A stretch of DNA of 64,000 bases from Lonicera japonica (Eukaryota; Streptophyta; Magnoliopsida; Dipsacales; Caprifoliaceae): the NCBI GenBank assembly GCA_021464415.1, contig CM038468.1, forward strand, positions 42,657,001-42,721,000, given 5' to 3'. This document shows, in pieces, positions 10,947-23,884 of this stretch (positions are counted from its first letter, which is position 1; each line of letters begins with the position of its first letter). The position numbers and the translations under genes were made by a program. A model generated the notes under the pieces. The model worked only from the letters and a program-made list of their open reading frames with translations. It was not told the DNA's origin and made no database searches.

Positions 10947-13900
10947 ATGGCGGAATCGGTGCCACCAAACCTTGATTTCGTAGTACCGCCATCAACACCA
11001 CCATCAGCACCGCCGGATCCTCCCTCACCACTCCAATCACTCTTGAAGCGGCGACCGGCGGTGAGAGTCACCTCAGAGTTCGACAGTGACACCTCAGTTT
11101 TCTTCCACAAAATCTCCTGCAAGTTCTTCGAGAGCCTCGCTAAGTTGAAAGTCTCGTTTCAGAACAACAGCAAGGGAGAGATCTACGAACCTCAAGTGGC
11201 CTTCACTTCCAAGTACCTCTCTCTCCTCTACGATGTCGAGGAGCAAAACGCTATCGTCAAGAGCACCGTTGAGGTCACTCCTGGTTTGCAGCTCAGAGCT
11301 ATTCATGATGTTAAGGTCTGTCTCTGTTTGTTCAACGTACATGTTGACTGTTTTAGTTCAATTTATTTATTATTTGTTGGATGACAATTCAATTGAGTTT
11401 GGCTTTTGTCTTTGAATTACTGGAATAGAATGCATGTTTTTGCTTATTATGATTTGAGTTAGAAAATTGTGGTTGTTTGATCTCTCCGTAATTCTATTGT
11501 TTCGGATTCGATTGTCTCAGCGTGTTGTTTTAGTTCGATTGATTTATTTGTTGGATGACAATTCAATTGAGTTTGGCTTTTGTCTTTGAATTACTGGAAT
11601 AAAGTGCAGGTTGTTTGTTACTATGATTTGAGTTAGAAAATAGTGAGTACATAATTGTTTGACCTTTGTCTGTGTCTGTAATTATATTATTTTGGGTTCT
11701 TTTGTCTCATATGTTTTGATTACTCTCGCTATGTTGTTTTAGTTCAATTGATTTATTTGTTTGATTCAATTTGGTATTTTCTCTTATGATTCAATTGAGT
11801 TTGGAATTTGCCAGTTGCATTTGAATTATTGGAATTCGGTGCGTTGTTTGTTAGTATTATTCATCTTAGAAAATTTTCGGTACATACTTGTTTGATCTCT
11901 ATGTAAAGGTCTGTCTTTCTATGTGTATATCATATATGATATGTTGACTGTTTTAGTTCAATTGATTTATTTGTTTGGTGTGCTGTAGTATTACGATTCG
12001 GTTGAGTTTGGAATTTGTCGTTGAATTATTGGAATAGAGTACATGCTGTCACTTAATTCGATTTCAATTTCAATTTCAATTGTGAATTTGTCAATAAATA
12101 TTTATTTGATACCTGTCTTTGTTATTAATTGTTTCATTTTGGATTCGATTGTCTCTGTGCCAGGCTCTTTATGTTTTGATTATTCTCACTCTTGGTGTAT
12201 ATCAATAGGTAGGGTAAATTTTGAAACTATTTTGTTTTTTTCTGTTTGATGCTCTTAGTATATGCTTTTGTGATTCAACTGAGTTTGGAATTTATCTTTG
12301 AATTATTGGAACAAAAGTGCATGTTGTTTCTTCGTATGATTTGAGTTAGGGAAAATGCGAATACGTACTTGTTAGATATCGTAATTCTTCTATTTTTTGA
12401 TTTGATTGTCTCAGCAACAGACTCTTCTTAAATTTTGATTACTCTCACCTTTAGCGTGTTGCTCTAGTTAGGCTAAATTTTGACACTAAAGTTATCTGTA
12501 TTATAGTGTGAATGAATCGCACTTCTGTTTTTAGCAGTTTCATTTTGTTATATCATCCTGCTCATACCTGAAATCTCTATATGATTTTGTATAATCTGTA
12601 GCGTGTGATGTTAGTATTTTCTCCTTTTCCAAAAACCCAATGTTCCTATAAAGAAAAAGTTGTAAAGTGACCTGATTTAGCAGAATCACTCTTCTATATT
12701 CACTTAAAATGAAAAATCTCCTTTTGACATTTGTGATTTCCTCGGTGGAAGCAAACTTCGAATGTTATATTCAAAATTTGGGTGTTCATGTTCTCCGGTT
12801 TCTCTCATTGAACTCTGAGGTGTCTTTAGTCCAGTTACTTGAAGCTTGTGATGGAGATGGTAGTATAGTGTGGAGTACTTTTACATTGACGTTGCGTGAA
12901 ACTGAGTGCACTGGCTGGGTGCAGTCCAGCCTATGTCACATGAATGGTGAGCCAATGCACTCATACTGTGTCAATGTGTCTCTCAAACTATGTGCTCAAT
13001 TGCATTGCCTGCACAGTACTCGCAAACATAGAAATCTCAAGATTTGCGCTTCACTACCATCAATAATCATATCAGCATGTTAAGTATTGGTGTAGGATGT
13101 CCTTTGGTGATAGTTAAATTTTTCTCCAAAAATAAAGATAATCAAATAAATCATACTCTTTTTTTTCTATTTTTATTTTCTATTCCATTATGAAAGTTAA
13201 TCATCAACAGGCTGGCCTTGAGAAATTTCTGTTAGTTGCCACTTCATGCCTATCCGTTCCATGATTGTGCATTTTTCTTTTTATAATTTTAATACCAGGA
13301 TTTTTACTCATCTCATATTATGGTTATTAATACTAAAGTTCAAGGGAATTACATTTATGAAGTTAATTTTGTAAGTTGAAGCTGATACGATGGAACTTTA
13401 TTTTATATATTGCCTTTTCCTTTTAGGTATATGTCCATAAATTTAAAACCTCAACAGACCTTTAAATGTCAAAGGGATACCCTTTAACCAAGAAAATAGT
13501 TAACCAACCAACAGTCCAACCTCCAGCCAAGTCAGACCTATCAGTCATTTGTCCCCGTTCTACATCCCCTAACGGCTGCCTGTTGCCCTTTATTCAACCA
13601 AGGCCAAGTAATCCATTTTATGTTCAATGTAACTATAAGCCACTCCCTTAGTTTCAATTTCTGCCAATTTATGGCATGCCCCAAGGTTCCTATTTTAGGA
13701 TATGCATGTGATGCCATCTAAACATTAGGGCATCAGTTTTGGAGCAAGGTTATTATATGTCTATGCGTACTTGCCTCACCCCATTCCACCAACTTCTTAA
13801 ATCCAAGTCCCCCCTCTCGCAAACTAATTCTCAAGCAACTCTGTTCACTGTCACTATTCCAAAGAACTACTTAAGAATGATCTATGACATTGTTAGGCAA

Positions 13901-16900
13901 TATGGAGATGTTACTTCATAGGCTGCTACACTGTTGGATAGAAACTACTAATTGTAATTGCCTGCATTGCTTAAGAATTTGGAAAGCCCTTTAGTTGGCG
14001 TACTTATCAAGGATACAAAATGTTCAGTCATTCCATTTACGTGGCACAATATGCTTGTCTCTCATTCGCTCTAGCACAATATATAGTGCTTTCTAATAAG
14101 TTTTGGTGATAAACCTGGCATCTCTCCTATCTCGTCCAAGGCTTGTTTTATTAATTGAAGAGAACAATCATCAGCAGTAGTGAGACCAAGCAAGTTATCT
14201 GAAAACCAAACATTACTTACGCCCAAATTTGCACACTTTTATGATACTGAAATTGTCATGATTTGGCATGATTATCAAGGATACAGATAAGTGATTCCAT
14301 AATCAACAAAACAAACTAAAGACAGATATGGGTACCTTGTCTCAACCCTTTTGCATCCTAAAACTTCCACTTAGACTAATGGAGAATCTTTTTGCTTAAG
14401 CACTCAGCGATCTACTGACTCACAATACTAACGAAAGTTAATCACATCTGGAACATCAATCATATATTGATGATATTGTGTGCAGAGCAGAATCTGTGTC
14501 TTTCCCACCCTTGACAATTGATGATAGGAAAGTTTCACTGGTGATTGCTCTGTGGGAACTACCCATCCTTGAAACCTTAACCTCATTAGTATTTAACTTC
14601 CTGATATAAAGAATATTGTCTTCTACTTCTCCTCACGTTTTTTGCTTGTTTAGTGTTTCCCATTATGAGTTCCAGTAGTTCCAGAATTTGCTGAAATTGG
14701 ATCGGATTTGGGTTTAACTAAAAGGTATGGAACTGAAACTACGATATACTAGTGGGGGCCCATTCAGCTCCTAAATTAGTTTATTGAAATTTTTTGTTCT
14801 AGGTATGAGTAGATGAATTTGGAGTTAAGCTTTAATTGATCCCTTAGTTTTTTAGTAGACAAGTGATTCGGTTTAGTATTTACTTCAAAACGGTACATTT
14901 GCTTACGTAGTAGCCATGCTTTATGAGAAAAGCTCTCTTTTCCATAAGCTTTTTCCCTAATTTCCAACAGTTTTGAACATGATTGCATATCCACATACGA
15001 TTTGTTGTGTGCCACCCTCTAGCAATATGAAACATGATCTTGGTGGGCCAAAGTTCTTCCTTTTTCTGTGTCTCGCTTGCAGACTCTTAACTTACAATTG
15101 TACTGCCCAAGCTATCGTTTCTTTTGAGCATTTTGTTGTCATTCTGGCTCTAGGCATGAGTTGATAATTTTTTTATTTTTAATTAGTCCCTAGTTTTTTT
15201 TATTTGACAAGTGATTCAGATTTGTTTTTGTGTCAAACTGGCAATTGCTGCAGCCTCAGCAGCATTGCTTAACAAGCAAAACTCTTTCTTTGCCTGAGTT
15301 TTAGAATACTATTCTATCTTTCAAATTAGTTTAGCTGCATATCTTGGCTGCCATGTAACTCTAATTCTTTACTGTGTTCTGCATGTAAAAGTTTTGAATC
15401 GTTTATAAATATTGAAGTTCTTTTGAAAATAAAAACAGCGTGGAACCTCATATAATGTATCTAAGTCGGATTTGTGTGCTAATGCTATAGTGCCTGTGGT
15501 TTGAATTTTATCGTATGATCTATTGACACAAATTTTGTGCACTCTTTAGGCTCAACAAGGAGAGGTGGCAATGGTTGCAGATCTTGCCAGTCCGGCCTAC
15601 AAAGTTGAATTGTTATCTGCTCTTCCAGCCGATGGTTTGGTGAGAATGATACTTTGCATATAGTTTGAGTATGATTTCCCATTCATGTTTGAGCCCATTG
15701 CAGTACCCTCACCTCAAGTTGCATTCTTTTAATCGTTGATAATGCTTTAGCAGAGCTAGGAAATTTGATATATTACTATAATTTCATGGTCTCTTGAGTG
15801 GTGGATTAATAAATGTCGTAATTTTTAAAATTGAATTGTCCTTTTTAATAAAATCTCATGATCTCCAAATTGTCTGATAATTTGAAATCTTACAATTTGT
15901 GATATTTTAAAATCCCATAGAAAGGGGTGTGATTTTATGAATCCCATTTCTTGAAGATAGACTTTTGGTTTCATTCCATCTCTCTCTCTCTCAACAACAC
16001 TTTCTCTCATTCAAACATATTTTTCCACACAGGAGTCAAATTAAAGAATGACTTCTTGCTAACAATAGATATTAAGTATAACATGTGCCTACGATGCTAT
16101 CTACATTTATAGACAGTTATTTATGCCAACGGTACTATCCATGCTTACAGTACTATCTATTGTGCCTAGAACACTATCCATGTTACAAACAACATGTCGC
16201 GATGGCAAACTATTATTATCTGTGCCTATTTGTAAAAACTACATATTAGTTCCATCTATATATGTATGTACACATCTCTATATATGTTGCTTTTGTAATT
16301 TATGTAGATTGAACTTCAAACATCATTATAAAAGTTGCATAAAAATGGGGCTCAGACTTGGATATAATTGGAAAAGAGTATGCGAGTATTGTAATGATAA
16401 CAAGGATAGAGGTTGAAGAAATATCGTGTTACTCACTTTTCTTTGATTTAGTGTCTGTAAAGGAGTGTGTGCTATTTGTAATTCTAATGTGCGAGTATTT
16501 TACCTATTGATTTGATGTTTCATGCGAGTATAACATCCTATGATCCAAAATTTACTGTAGATGTTAGCTAACCTTGATGTATGGAACAAATGAGAGCTTG
16601 ATGTTGCCAAACTGCAACTTGATATAGATACAACTAATTTTTAATTTTTCTATGCATTTCACAAAATAATATTATCATATATTGAATACAAATGCTACTC
16701 GATCCATTGAGCACAAAGTTTTGCCAAAAAGTAAAAGGTAAGAATATTTGATATTCCAAGTTTCAAATGAGCAAATGGATTAAAGGTCAACTTAGTGGGA
16801 TTTGAATTTCTTTAATTACAGATCTTGTGATTTTCTGATTCTTATAAAATGTGATAATTGCAAAAAGAAAACAACCTATTTGCTTTTCCCCTCCTGTTGC

Positions 16901-18262
16901 TGAAGATAAAACATACTTTAGCGTAAAACAAAGGTAAACGTGCATTCACATCCCATTAACAGTTGTTAGTGTTGTTGCAGCCAAAAGCAACATTAAAATT
17001 CCCCCTTGGAGAAGTTTCATTTGAGAAGAAAGTGGAGGTGGAGGAAGAGGAAGTGCAGCGGATGTTGTCGATAGCAGGGATCGTTAAAGGTCAATTTTTC
17101 AATGGGGCTTGTACTGCCCAATACAATGATGGGAATGTGAATTTGAGATACTCCTACAAGGTACGCCCTTTGTAGCTTATTTCATCCATTCAGTTTGTAT
17201 GATATTATATTATCATTTACAGTCATAAAAATTTCATTCCTCGGATATTTCAACTTCTGTTTATTCTCATGATAAGCCCCTGCAATTAGTTTCTTTTTTG
17301 AGTTGTAATTATGCAAATATTAGATCTGCGATTAATAGGATTGTCTATCCGTAAGATGCCGAGTCTATGGTTCACCATTAGTGTTTCATCCCTTTTTTCA
17401 TGGTATATGGAATTTAAGAGTTTTAACTTTGCAGGATGAGGAAATGACCATCATTCCAAGCATTTCTCTTCCTTCAAATGTACTATCACTTGCATTCAAG
17501 CGTAGATTTGGTCCTTCAGACAAGTTGAGGTGACCCCCTCTCTCTCTCTCTCACACACACACACGCAAGGGCCTCTAGTACTAGTGATGTTAGATTACTA
17601 ATATGCTGTTTATTCTGGTGACCAATGGTGCTACATTAATGGGAAAATATCTGTCTCTCAATCATTAAGAAAAGCATGGAGAGAGAGAGAGAGAGAGGAA
17701 GGGACTTCGAAGTTGTTTAAAAATAGTTGTAGGTCATGTGACTTATGGGGGGGAAATTGATTATTTTGGAGTGCAACTACATAAAACATTGATCAGAAGT
17801 TCCTTTTTTACTCATTGCTAGCCTGGTTGTATGCAACTAAAACGGTGTTTCTATTTATTTTGTGTGTGGTGCAGCTACTTGTATAACTTCGATTCGAATG
17901 ACTGGAGTGCGGTGTACAAGCACACAGTAGGGAAGGACTACAAATTAAAAGCGGGTTATGATTCACAGGTGCGACTGGGTTGGGCATCTCTTTGGGTAAG
18001 TTCTTTCATTCTTCATCAACAAGATTGTTAAAATCAGTTTAATGATTTGAGTGAGGAGATTAGAGTTGGTTTTCGGAATATGTATTTTAATTATTTATTG
18101 GGTACTGGTATATGATTATAATAATAATAGGTTGGAGATGAAGCTGGAAGAGCAAAGACGGCGCCAATGAAGACGAAAGTTCAGTTCATGCTACAAGTGC
18201 CTCAAGATGATATTGGAAATTCAGCGTTAATGTTCCGTGTCAAAAAGAGGTGGGATATTTGA
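10947..18262 (+). CDS. OEP37: chloroplast outer envelope pore protein 37, six exons, complete
   Basis: Coding exons: 10947-11315, 15550-15639, 16981-17160, 17435-17529, 17875-17995, 18131-18262. All introns are GT-AG (4234, 1341, 274, 345 and 135 bp) and the frame is kept throughout, giving 328 aa. The protein matches my memory of OEP37: a proline-rich, membrane-segment-free N terminus (residues 1-35), then VTSEFDSDTSVFFHKISCK, SFQNNSKGEIYEPQVAFTSK, PKATLKFPLGEVSF, YLYNFDSNDWSAVYKHT, AGYDSQVRLGWASLW and the C-terminal VQFMLQVPQDD and VKKRWDI. OEP37 forms a beta-barrel cation-selective channel in the outer membrane of plastids. The length is slightly below the roughly 340 aa I recall for Arabidopsis, mainly in the N-terminal proline stretch. 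An acidic insert EVEEEEV lies near residues 165-171. The start is the first ATG after an A-rich leader. No defect is seen. Confidence 0.95.
11340..12480 (+). repeat. diverged tandem repeats in OEP37 intron 1
   Basis: A unit of about 180-210 bp recurs at roughly 11351, 11528, 11737 and 11951, with a further partial copy near 12240. Each copy has the order ttttagttcaattgattta, aattgagtttgg, ttgaattattggaat, gatttgagttagaaaat. Copies one and two are closest. No open frame is kept, so this is non-coding expansion of the intron. Confidence 0.75.
12481..15549 (+). other. remainder of OEP37 intron 1
   Basis: Mostly AT-rich intronic DNA. Open frames at 12709-13083 (124 codons) and 13466-13651 (61 codons) lie in it, but neither resembles a family I know and neither has a plausible gene structure. 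I treat them as chance frames. Confidence 0.5.
17535..17698 (+). repeat. (CT)n/(CA)n and (GA)n microsatellites in OEP37 intron 4
   Basis: A CT-run followed by a CA-run starts five bases after the intron 4 donor, and a GA-run of about 18 bases lies near 17681-17698. The CT and GA runs are complementary and could pair in the pre-mRNA close to the splice donor. Confidence 0.7.
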
Positions 18263-20205
18263 TGGGTGCAGTCTTAATTCAAAGGAAGATTTCCTCTCCT
18301 CTTGTAATGATAAAATTCATTCATTTTCCCACATACATACATTGGTATATACCTCTTCTCTTATATTTTCAATTTCAGATTATTACATTAGCTTCATATG
18401 AATTTTAAATTTCTTACGCCCATCTTTTACGTGTTAGCTTTTTGTGCTTATTGATAGTGTGATCTTCACTGTAGCTCTTTCTGGGAATTGCTACTCTTAC
18501 TCTGGTCGGATACAAATTTTTTTATACAATCTAATGTGGGACAAATGAATTTATGGGGCCACACATAATGCTTGAGTAGTGCTAAACAATTGTACAAACT
18601 TTTTAACACCTAGAGCACCCGAGCACTAATCAGATCAATAAAAAAAAAAGCGAACAACAAATTAAAAGTGTGGCTCTGCCAATTTGTTTGAATGGTGCCA
18701 TATCAATTTGTACAAAAAATATGTATAAAACTCAAGGAAGCTTAATATTTTTCCTTATCTTATTGGTGTCGTATTGAGTTTGTATAAAAAAATTTGAACA
18801 TAAATGGAATAGGTTTAGTATTTGTACTTCGTTGACAAACAAATAATTTTAAGAAAAGTTGTGTCTTAAATTTTTGCTCAAACTAGGAATTAGTAAAATT
18901 GAAAGATTCAAACCCAAAACAATGAGTGGGAGGTTATTGTTATAGTGACTGTTCTAACCGGACTCTGATGAATTTGGACTCAATTATAGTATTATACTCA
19001 TTGGAGAACAAGAAAGTACTAATTTTGGAACGAATTTAGTACATCATCTATTTCAAATTAATAGTTCTATTTTTACTTTGAAGGAAACATTAATTTTAAT
19101 CTAATTAATGGTTAATAATGTAATATATATATATATATATATTCTATTGTCAAATTTGAGGCTACTAATTTTAGACTTGAAAAAGAAAGTGAGACTGTTA
19201 ATTACTGTAAATATTTGCTTGATTAATCAGAAGCAAAAACTTTACTAACGAGTGAGCATGACATTGGCCTTCAGCTTTCACTTGAGAGGTTCTGGGTTTT
19301 ATCCCTTTTCTCCTCTTTTACTTAGTTGTTAACAAAGAAGAAACTTTTAGACTTTTTTCTTTTTTAAAAATAAAAAAGTAGCTGCAACCCCCGGAATTTC
19401 ATCTGATAATTGCCTTAAATTTTTATTTATTTATTTATTTTTGGGTAAGGAAAAGCTTTATAACAATAAAACGGGATATTAAAAAATAGAGATTGTATGA
19501 AAAAAAAAATTCTACAAAAGAATCAGGAAATAATATTTTTTTTAAATTAAGGCATATATTTGGCCAATTTTCAAAAGGATTGTAAGGTTAATTTTGCTGT
19601 AAATTTTTAAATTGTATTTTTTTATGGAATCATGCAAAATCAAGTTTGCAATACATTTTTTAGTATATTATTATAAATAAGTGTTGTGCTTTAGAATAAT
19701 TTTAACAAATTACATATTCAAAACATATTTATTAATAAAATACACAAAATAAATCTTTTGGAGTTATGCAAAATTAAGTTTGCACTATTTATTTTCTAAA
19801 ATATTACTATTTATTTGTATTTATTTGACGTTGTTTTAAAGTTTTGTAAATGAAAAATAAGAATATACTTGTTAAAAAATATAAGCACATCATATAAAAA
19901 AAATTTGTATTAAATTTTTTTAATTACAAAGTTAAATTTGCACAAAACACAGTTTTGTGCAAAGTTAAGTTTACACTAAACACAATTTAGTGCAAAGTAA
20001 AGTTTGCACTGAATCAAACCCCTTATTTTAAAACACAATTGATAAACAAGCCCTTATCTCATAATAATAATGATATCTAAGCCCTTATTTCTAAAAAAAT
20101 ATTATTCATTGATTTTTTTACAAAAAGTATTATCATACAAACCATTTTACCTTATTTACAGAAAAATGAAATGTTGGTAGACAAATATAGATATATGGTA
20201 TTATG
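18263..20205. other. intergenic DNA downstream of OEP37
   Basis: AT-rich. A probable polyadenylation region with AATAAA lies near 18638. A (TA)n run is at about 19121-19142. The part near 20075-20150 (aagcccttatttct, then aaaaatattattcattg, then attatcatac) resembles the ends of the fold-back element at 51138-53089 and is probably a decayed relative. No gene seen. Confidence 0.5.
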
Positions 20206-20210
20206 ACATT

Positions 20211-21072
20211 TGATGGTGTCAAAATCTAGAACAGATAATTGACGACCGACCAATCAGTGAATAATGGCGAATTAGAGGTTTAATAATGGATTGTAACTGT
20301 GAACAGTGATTGTAAACAGTACCACCGTATATGTGAACAGTGACTGTGAACAGTACCGGCATAAACTGATTAAAAATGAAGATGAATACGAGACATTTTT
20401 TGTTAAGGTAAGTTCCCCCGGTAGCGCTTATGCTAGTCCGGCAGTACGTCCTCCTTTTGTGTGTGCTTGCTTTGTATTAGCTCAAAGGCAATCAATTTGG
20501 ATGATAATATAAGCTATCAATCTCTCTCTCTCTTTCTATAATTTCATTAATTCTATTTATAAGTATAGAATTAGGATTACAAATATTTCAACAGAATAAA
20601 TAATAAACTGTGTATGAGAGAGAGCGTATAAGGATTGGTATTTTTTTGGGGTATGAAAAGAGAGAGTATAAGACCCTCGAAAATTGGCTTGTATTTATAT
20701 TGCCAATGGCTTTATATCTCTTAGGAGAGATGGATGGATATTGGGAGAGAAAGAAGAGATGTTTTTTGGTGTGTTTTGAATGAATGAATGAGGGGGTATT
20801 TATAGGCAAAAAGGTAAATTTGTGTAATGTATATGATGTGTATGCTTAGGTCACATGTATTCTAGAATGTAGATGATGTGTATGCTTAGGTCACATGTAT
20901 TCTAGTCACATGTATTCTAGAATGTACATGATGTGTATGCTTAGGTCACATGTATTATAGAATGTACATGATGTGTATACTTAGGTCACATAGGTAAAAA
21001 TGGTATTTTACTGGAGGTAAAAATAGGATTTTACTGGAGGTAAAAGTGTTAAATTAGTATTTAACCCCATCA
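20211..21072. mobile_element. solo LTR (862 bp) with perfect ACATT target-site duplication
   Basis: The segment starts TGATGGTGTC and ends AACCCCATCA, an imperfect inverted terminal match with TG...CA ends. ACATT occurs directly before it (20206-20210) and directly after it (21073-21077). No primer-binding site, polypurine tract or coding region follows, so this is a solo LTR left by recombination. It contains gaacagtga/gaacagtac repeats near 20300-20355, a TATA-like tatttatagg near 20800 and a 45-bp tandem array. The lineage (Copia or Gypsy) cannot be told from the LTR alone. Confidence 0.8.
20826..20990 (+). repeat. short tandem array inside the solo LTR
   Basis: About four copies of a unit of roughly 45 bp with the core gatgtgtatgcttaggtcac and atgtattctag. 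The first copies are almost identical and the last diverges (gtatacttagg). Such arrays in LTR U3 regions often hold promoter or enhancer motifs, which here is only inference. Confidence 0.8.
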
Positions 21073-21687
21073 ACATTATTTAAGAGATCCTCTGAAAACA
21101 AAAGAGTCACCATCACAATTTATATTCCCATTTATGTTACATCACCTTCATCGTTGCATTGGCGAGTCAGGTCATTATTCATTGCACATGAGGAGAGCAT
21201 GTGTTTAGTTTATTGTCCATACGTCTTACATGGCATTCTATTTTTAGCCAATTCATAATTGTGTTGAAAATGTTCCAAGAGCCATTCCTTTTGGTATGTT
21301 TCAAACTAAAAATACTTCTTTTTTTAAGACATAACTAATTTTTGTACACGTGTGTTACATATGGTTTTAGTGTTTGACAAATGTCATTAAATCTATTAAT
21401 GAATGTGTATATGCTAAGAATTGAATAATTAGTATGAAATAAAAATAATAACAAATAAACAAAAACATAGTATCAAGTGTAAAATTTAATTAATATTTAT
21501 AAAAAAATCATATAATCAGCCAACTATAAAAAAATATTGTAGATATATGATAAGAATTTGTCGTGTTGAAATTTATTACTACATAGGTGGCTAAGCAAAC
21601 TCTTGATCAGATATATAAGAAATTAATAAGTTTTTAAAATTGGTAGATAGTTAATTATATTAAACCTATGCGGATTATTATGCATAG

Positions 21688-21920
21688 TTCCAAACAATAA
21701 TATAAAACTTGTATAAATAATAAATTATATAACTCGATGATCTATAATATGAATGTTTTATCACAGTACCAAACAATAATACAACATTCATATAAATAAT
21801 AGATTATATAGACTGATAATGTATAATATAAATGTCTTATCAAACTATCAAACCATAATATAACACTCATCGAAATAATAAATTATATAACAGCGAAAAT
21901 ATTAAAATAGTAAAATAAAT
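21688..21920. repeat. minisatellite, about 77-bp unit, nearly three copies
   Basis: Three successive blocks share ccaaacaataata, then ataaataataaattatat, then taatatgaatgttttatca, spaced by about 77 bp. AT-rich and non-coding. Confidence 0.7.
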
Positions 21921-22039
21921 AAATTAACATGAATGTTTTACTAAGCCACAATTACAATATATTCATTTTTTCTACTTTAAATATTAACATAATTATAAAT
22001 AAAGAAATAAGTTTTAGAGTATATGAATAAATTTAAATT

Positions 22040-22760
22040 AATTTATAATGTTAAAAGTAGTCAAGTAGAGTAGAGTTTAATATACATACATTTGCGTAGG
22101 GTTTGGGAACGAAATTCTAATTCACTTAAAAGCTTTGTAATTTTAGTACAATCAATTAAATAGCTTCCTTTTTGCGAAGTTTGTTATGAATTTATATAGA
22201 ACTTTTATACCAAACACCTAATTCAACACAAACTATGATTTGTTTAATTATCTAAATCCAATAAAGTAGAGTTTAAATTTATTTGAAATACTGATACTAA
22301 TATTAAAATATACACTTATATTGTTTTATTGAATGTAAATCTTAAATTTTTTGTTTAATTATTTTATCCAAATAAAGCAGAGTTTAAATTTATTTGGAAT
22401 ACTAATATTAATATAAAAATATATGGAGTTCCTTCTTGCAAAGTTTATTATGAATTTATATAGAAGTCTTATACAAAACACCCAATTTAACACAAAACTC
22501 TAATTTGTTTAATTATTTTAACCAAGTAAAGTATAGTTTAAATTTATTTGGAATACTAATACTAAAATAAAAATATATGGAGTCATACACTTAAAAGTGT
22601 TTTATTTAATATAAATCTTAAAATCTTTATTTAATTATATTAACCAAATAAAGTAGAGTTTAAATTTATTTGAAATATTAATATTAATATAAAAATATAT
22701 AGAGTTATACTGTTTAATTTAATGTAAATTTTAAAATCTTTTGTTTAAAATCAAAGGGTA
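22040..22760. repeat. nested AT-rich tandem repeats
   Basis: The word gtttaaatttatttg recurs at about 22268, 22381, 22532 and 22648, each followed by a variant of aatactaatattaatat. A second word, gaatttatatagaa, recurs at longer spacing. The array is therefore a higher-order repeat made of two alternating units. No genes. Confidence 0.65.
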
Positions 22761-23481
22761 TATTTGTTTTCACCAAAAAAAAAAACAAACAACTTAAATT
22801 ATTCGTACTTTTAGATATAGTATAGATAGATATAGATATAGATTAATGTAAATTTTTTATTATACCAAACTAGTGTTTAAATATGGGAATTGGGGATAAA
22901 ATTTATTTATGCCTTTGCGGTAGTTGGATAAACAGGAAGGTTAGCTATAGCTCAATTGGATCTTCCTATGGCCCAGTTGGTTGCCCCACGAGGATATAGC
23001 TCCTGAGAAGTCGCGGATTTTAAATTGAATGTAACTACTTTTATCACGTAATTATTATATTTATATAATATCACGTAATTTGGTGCGATATATATATATT
23101 TATTATATATATGATGTTACCTATTGAAAAGAATTTCTGCCTAAAGAGCATAAATCCTTTTTGGAACATCAGTGTATGTGTAGATACAAATACCTGAAAA
23201 TCTTGGTAACATTATCCATGTTCAGATAGTAAAAAGAAGGATTAACCAGAACTAAATTGGATAGATAATTAGCCAAACGTTTAGGAAACTTCCCATTCCA
23301 TTACACATCCTCTTTCTGGTACATCAAATTTCCACATATCACTCCACTTACCAACCTCACCTCTGTTGCTCCTCTCTAATAAGAAATCCACAAGCCCCCA
23401 GCAGCACAACAAACCAACTTCAAACTCCGGTATAAGTAGGGTGGTTGATATCATTGATACGTTGAATAGGCAGGATAACTA
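22761..23481. other. intergenic DNA upstream of the PPCK 3' end
   Basis: A tRNA-like or SINE-like piece near 22935-23025 contains ggcccagttggttgcc but lacks a clear second promoter box. A (TA)n run lies at about 23088-23112. No gene is recognised. Confidence 0.4.
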
Positions 23482-23812
23482 TGTTTGGCGTACACAATAA
23501 GAGAAGTCTAAGATATAAAATAATTTATCTTGTCTCATACTTATATATATAGCTCACGCTTAGATATAAGCTAGATTATCCCGAAATAATCTCGTCTCTC
23601 AGAGTATATGATAAAACAATTTCAGCTAAGAGATGTGAGATTATTTCATGTTTTTTCATCTTGCCTTGATGAGAAAACGTAATAAGGCGATGTTACTACG
23701 CCTCATTACATATCATATTATGTACAATATTTGAAAATTTCTATTACGGATGCTTATCTCTCTCACCTTCATCTTATATGTTTTTTCTCATCTAACACGC
23801 CAAACTCAGCCT
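23482..23812. mobile_element. possible MITE with degenerate inverted ends
   Basis: The left end (gtttggcgtacacaataaga) is matched in inverse orientation by tctcatctaacacgccaaac at the right end. The interior is non-coding and AT-rich. No clean target-site duplication is visible. It lies about 70 bp beyond the PPCK stop codon and may overlap its 3' untranslated region. Confidence 0.4.
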
Positions 23813-23884
23813 GATTATATATATATAGCTAATATGTATGTGTTTATTGGTGGCCGGAGATGGAACAGCCGCCGTCTCTTCGGT

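Noticed and set aside
12709..13083. 124-codon frame inside OEP37 intron 1
   Set aside because: It lies wholly within a spliced intron, has no recognisable domain and no supporting splice or promoter signals.
15818..16860. Possible inverted-repeat transposon in OEP37 intron 2 (aaatctcatgatct versus agatcttgtgattt)
   Set aside because: The similarity is short and interrupted and no target duplication could be found.
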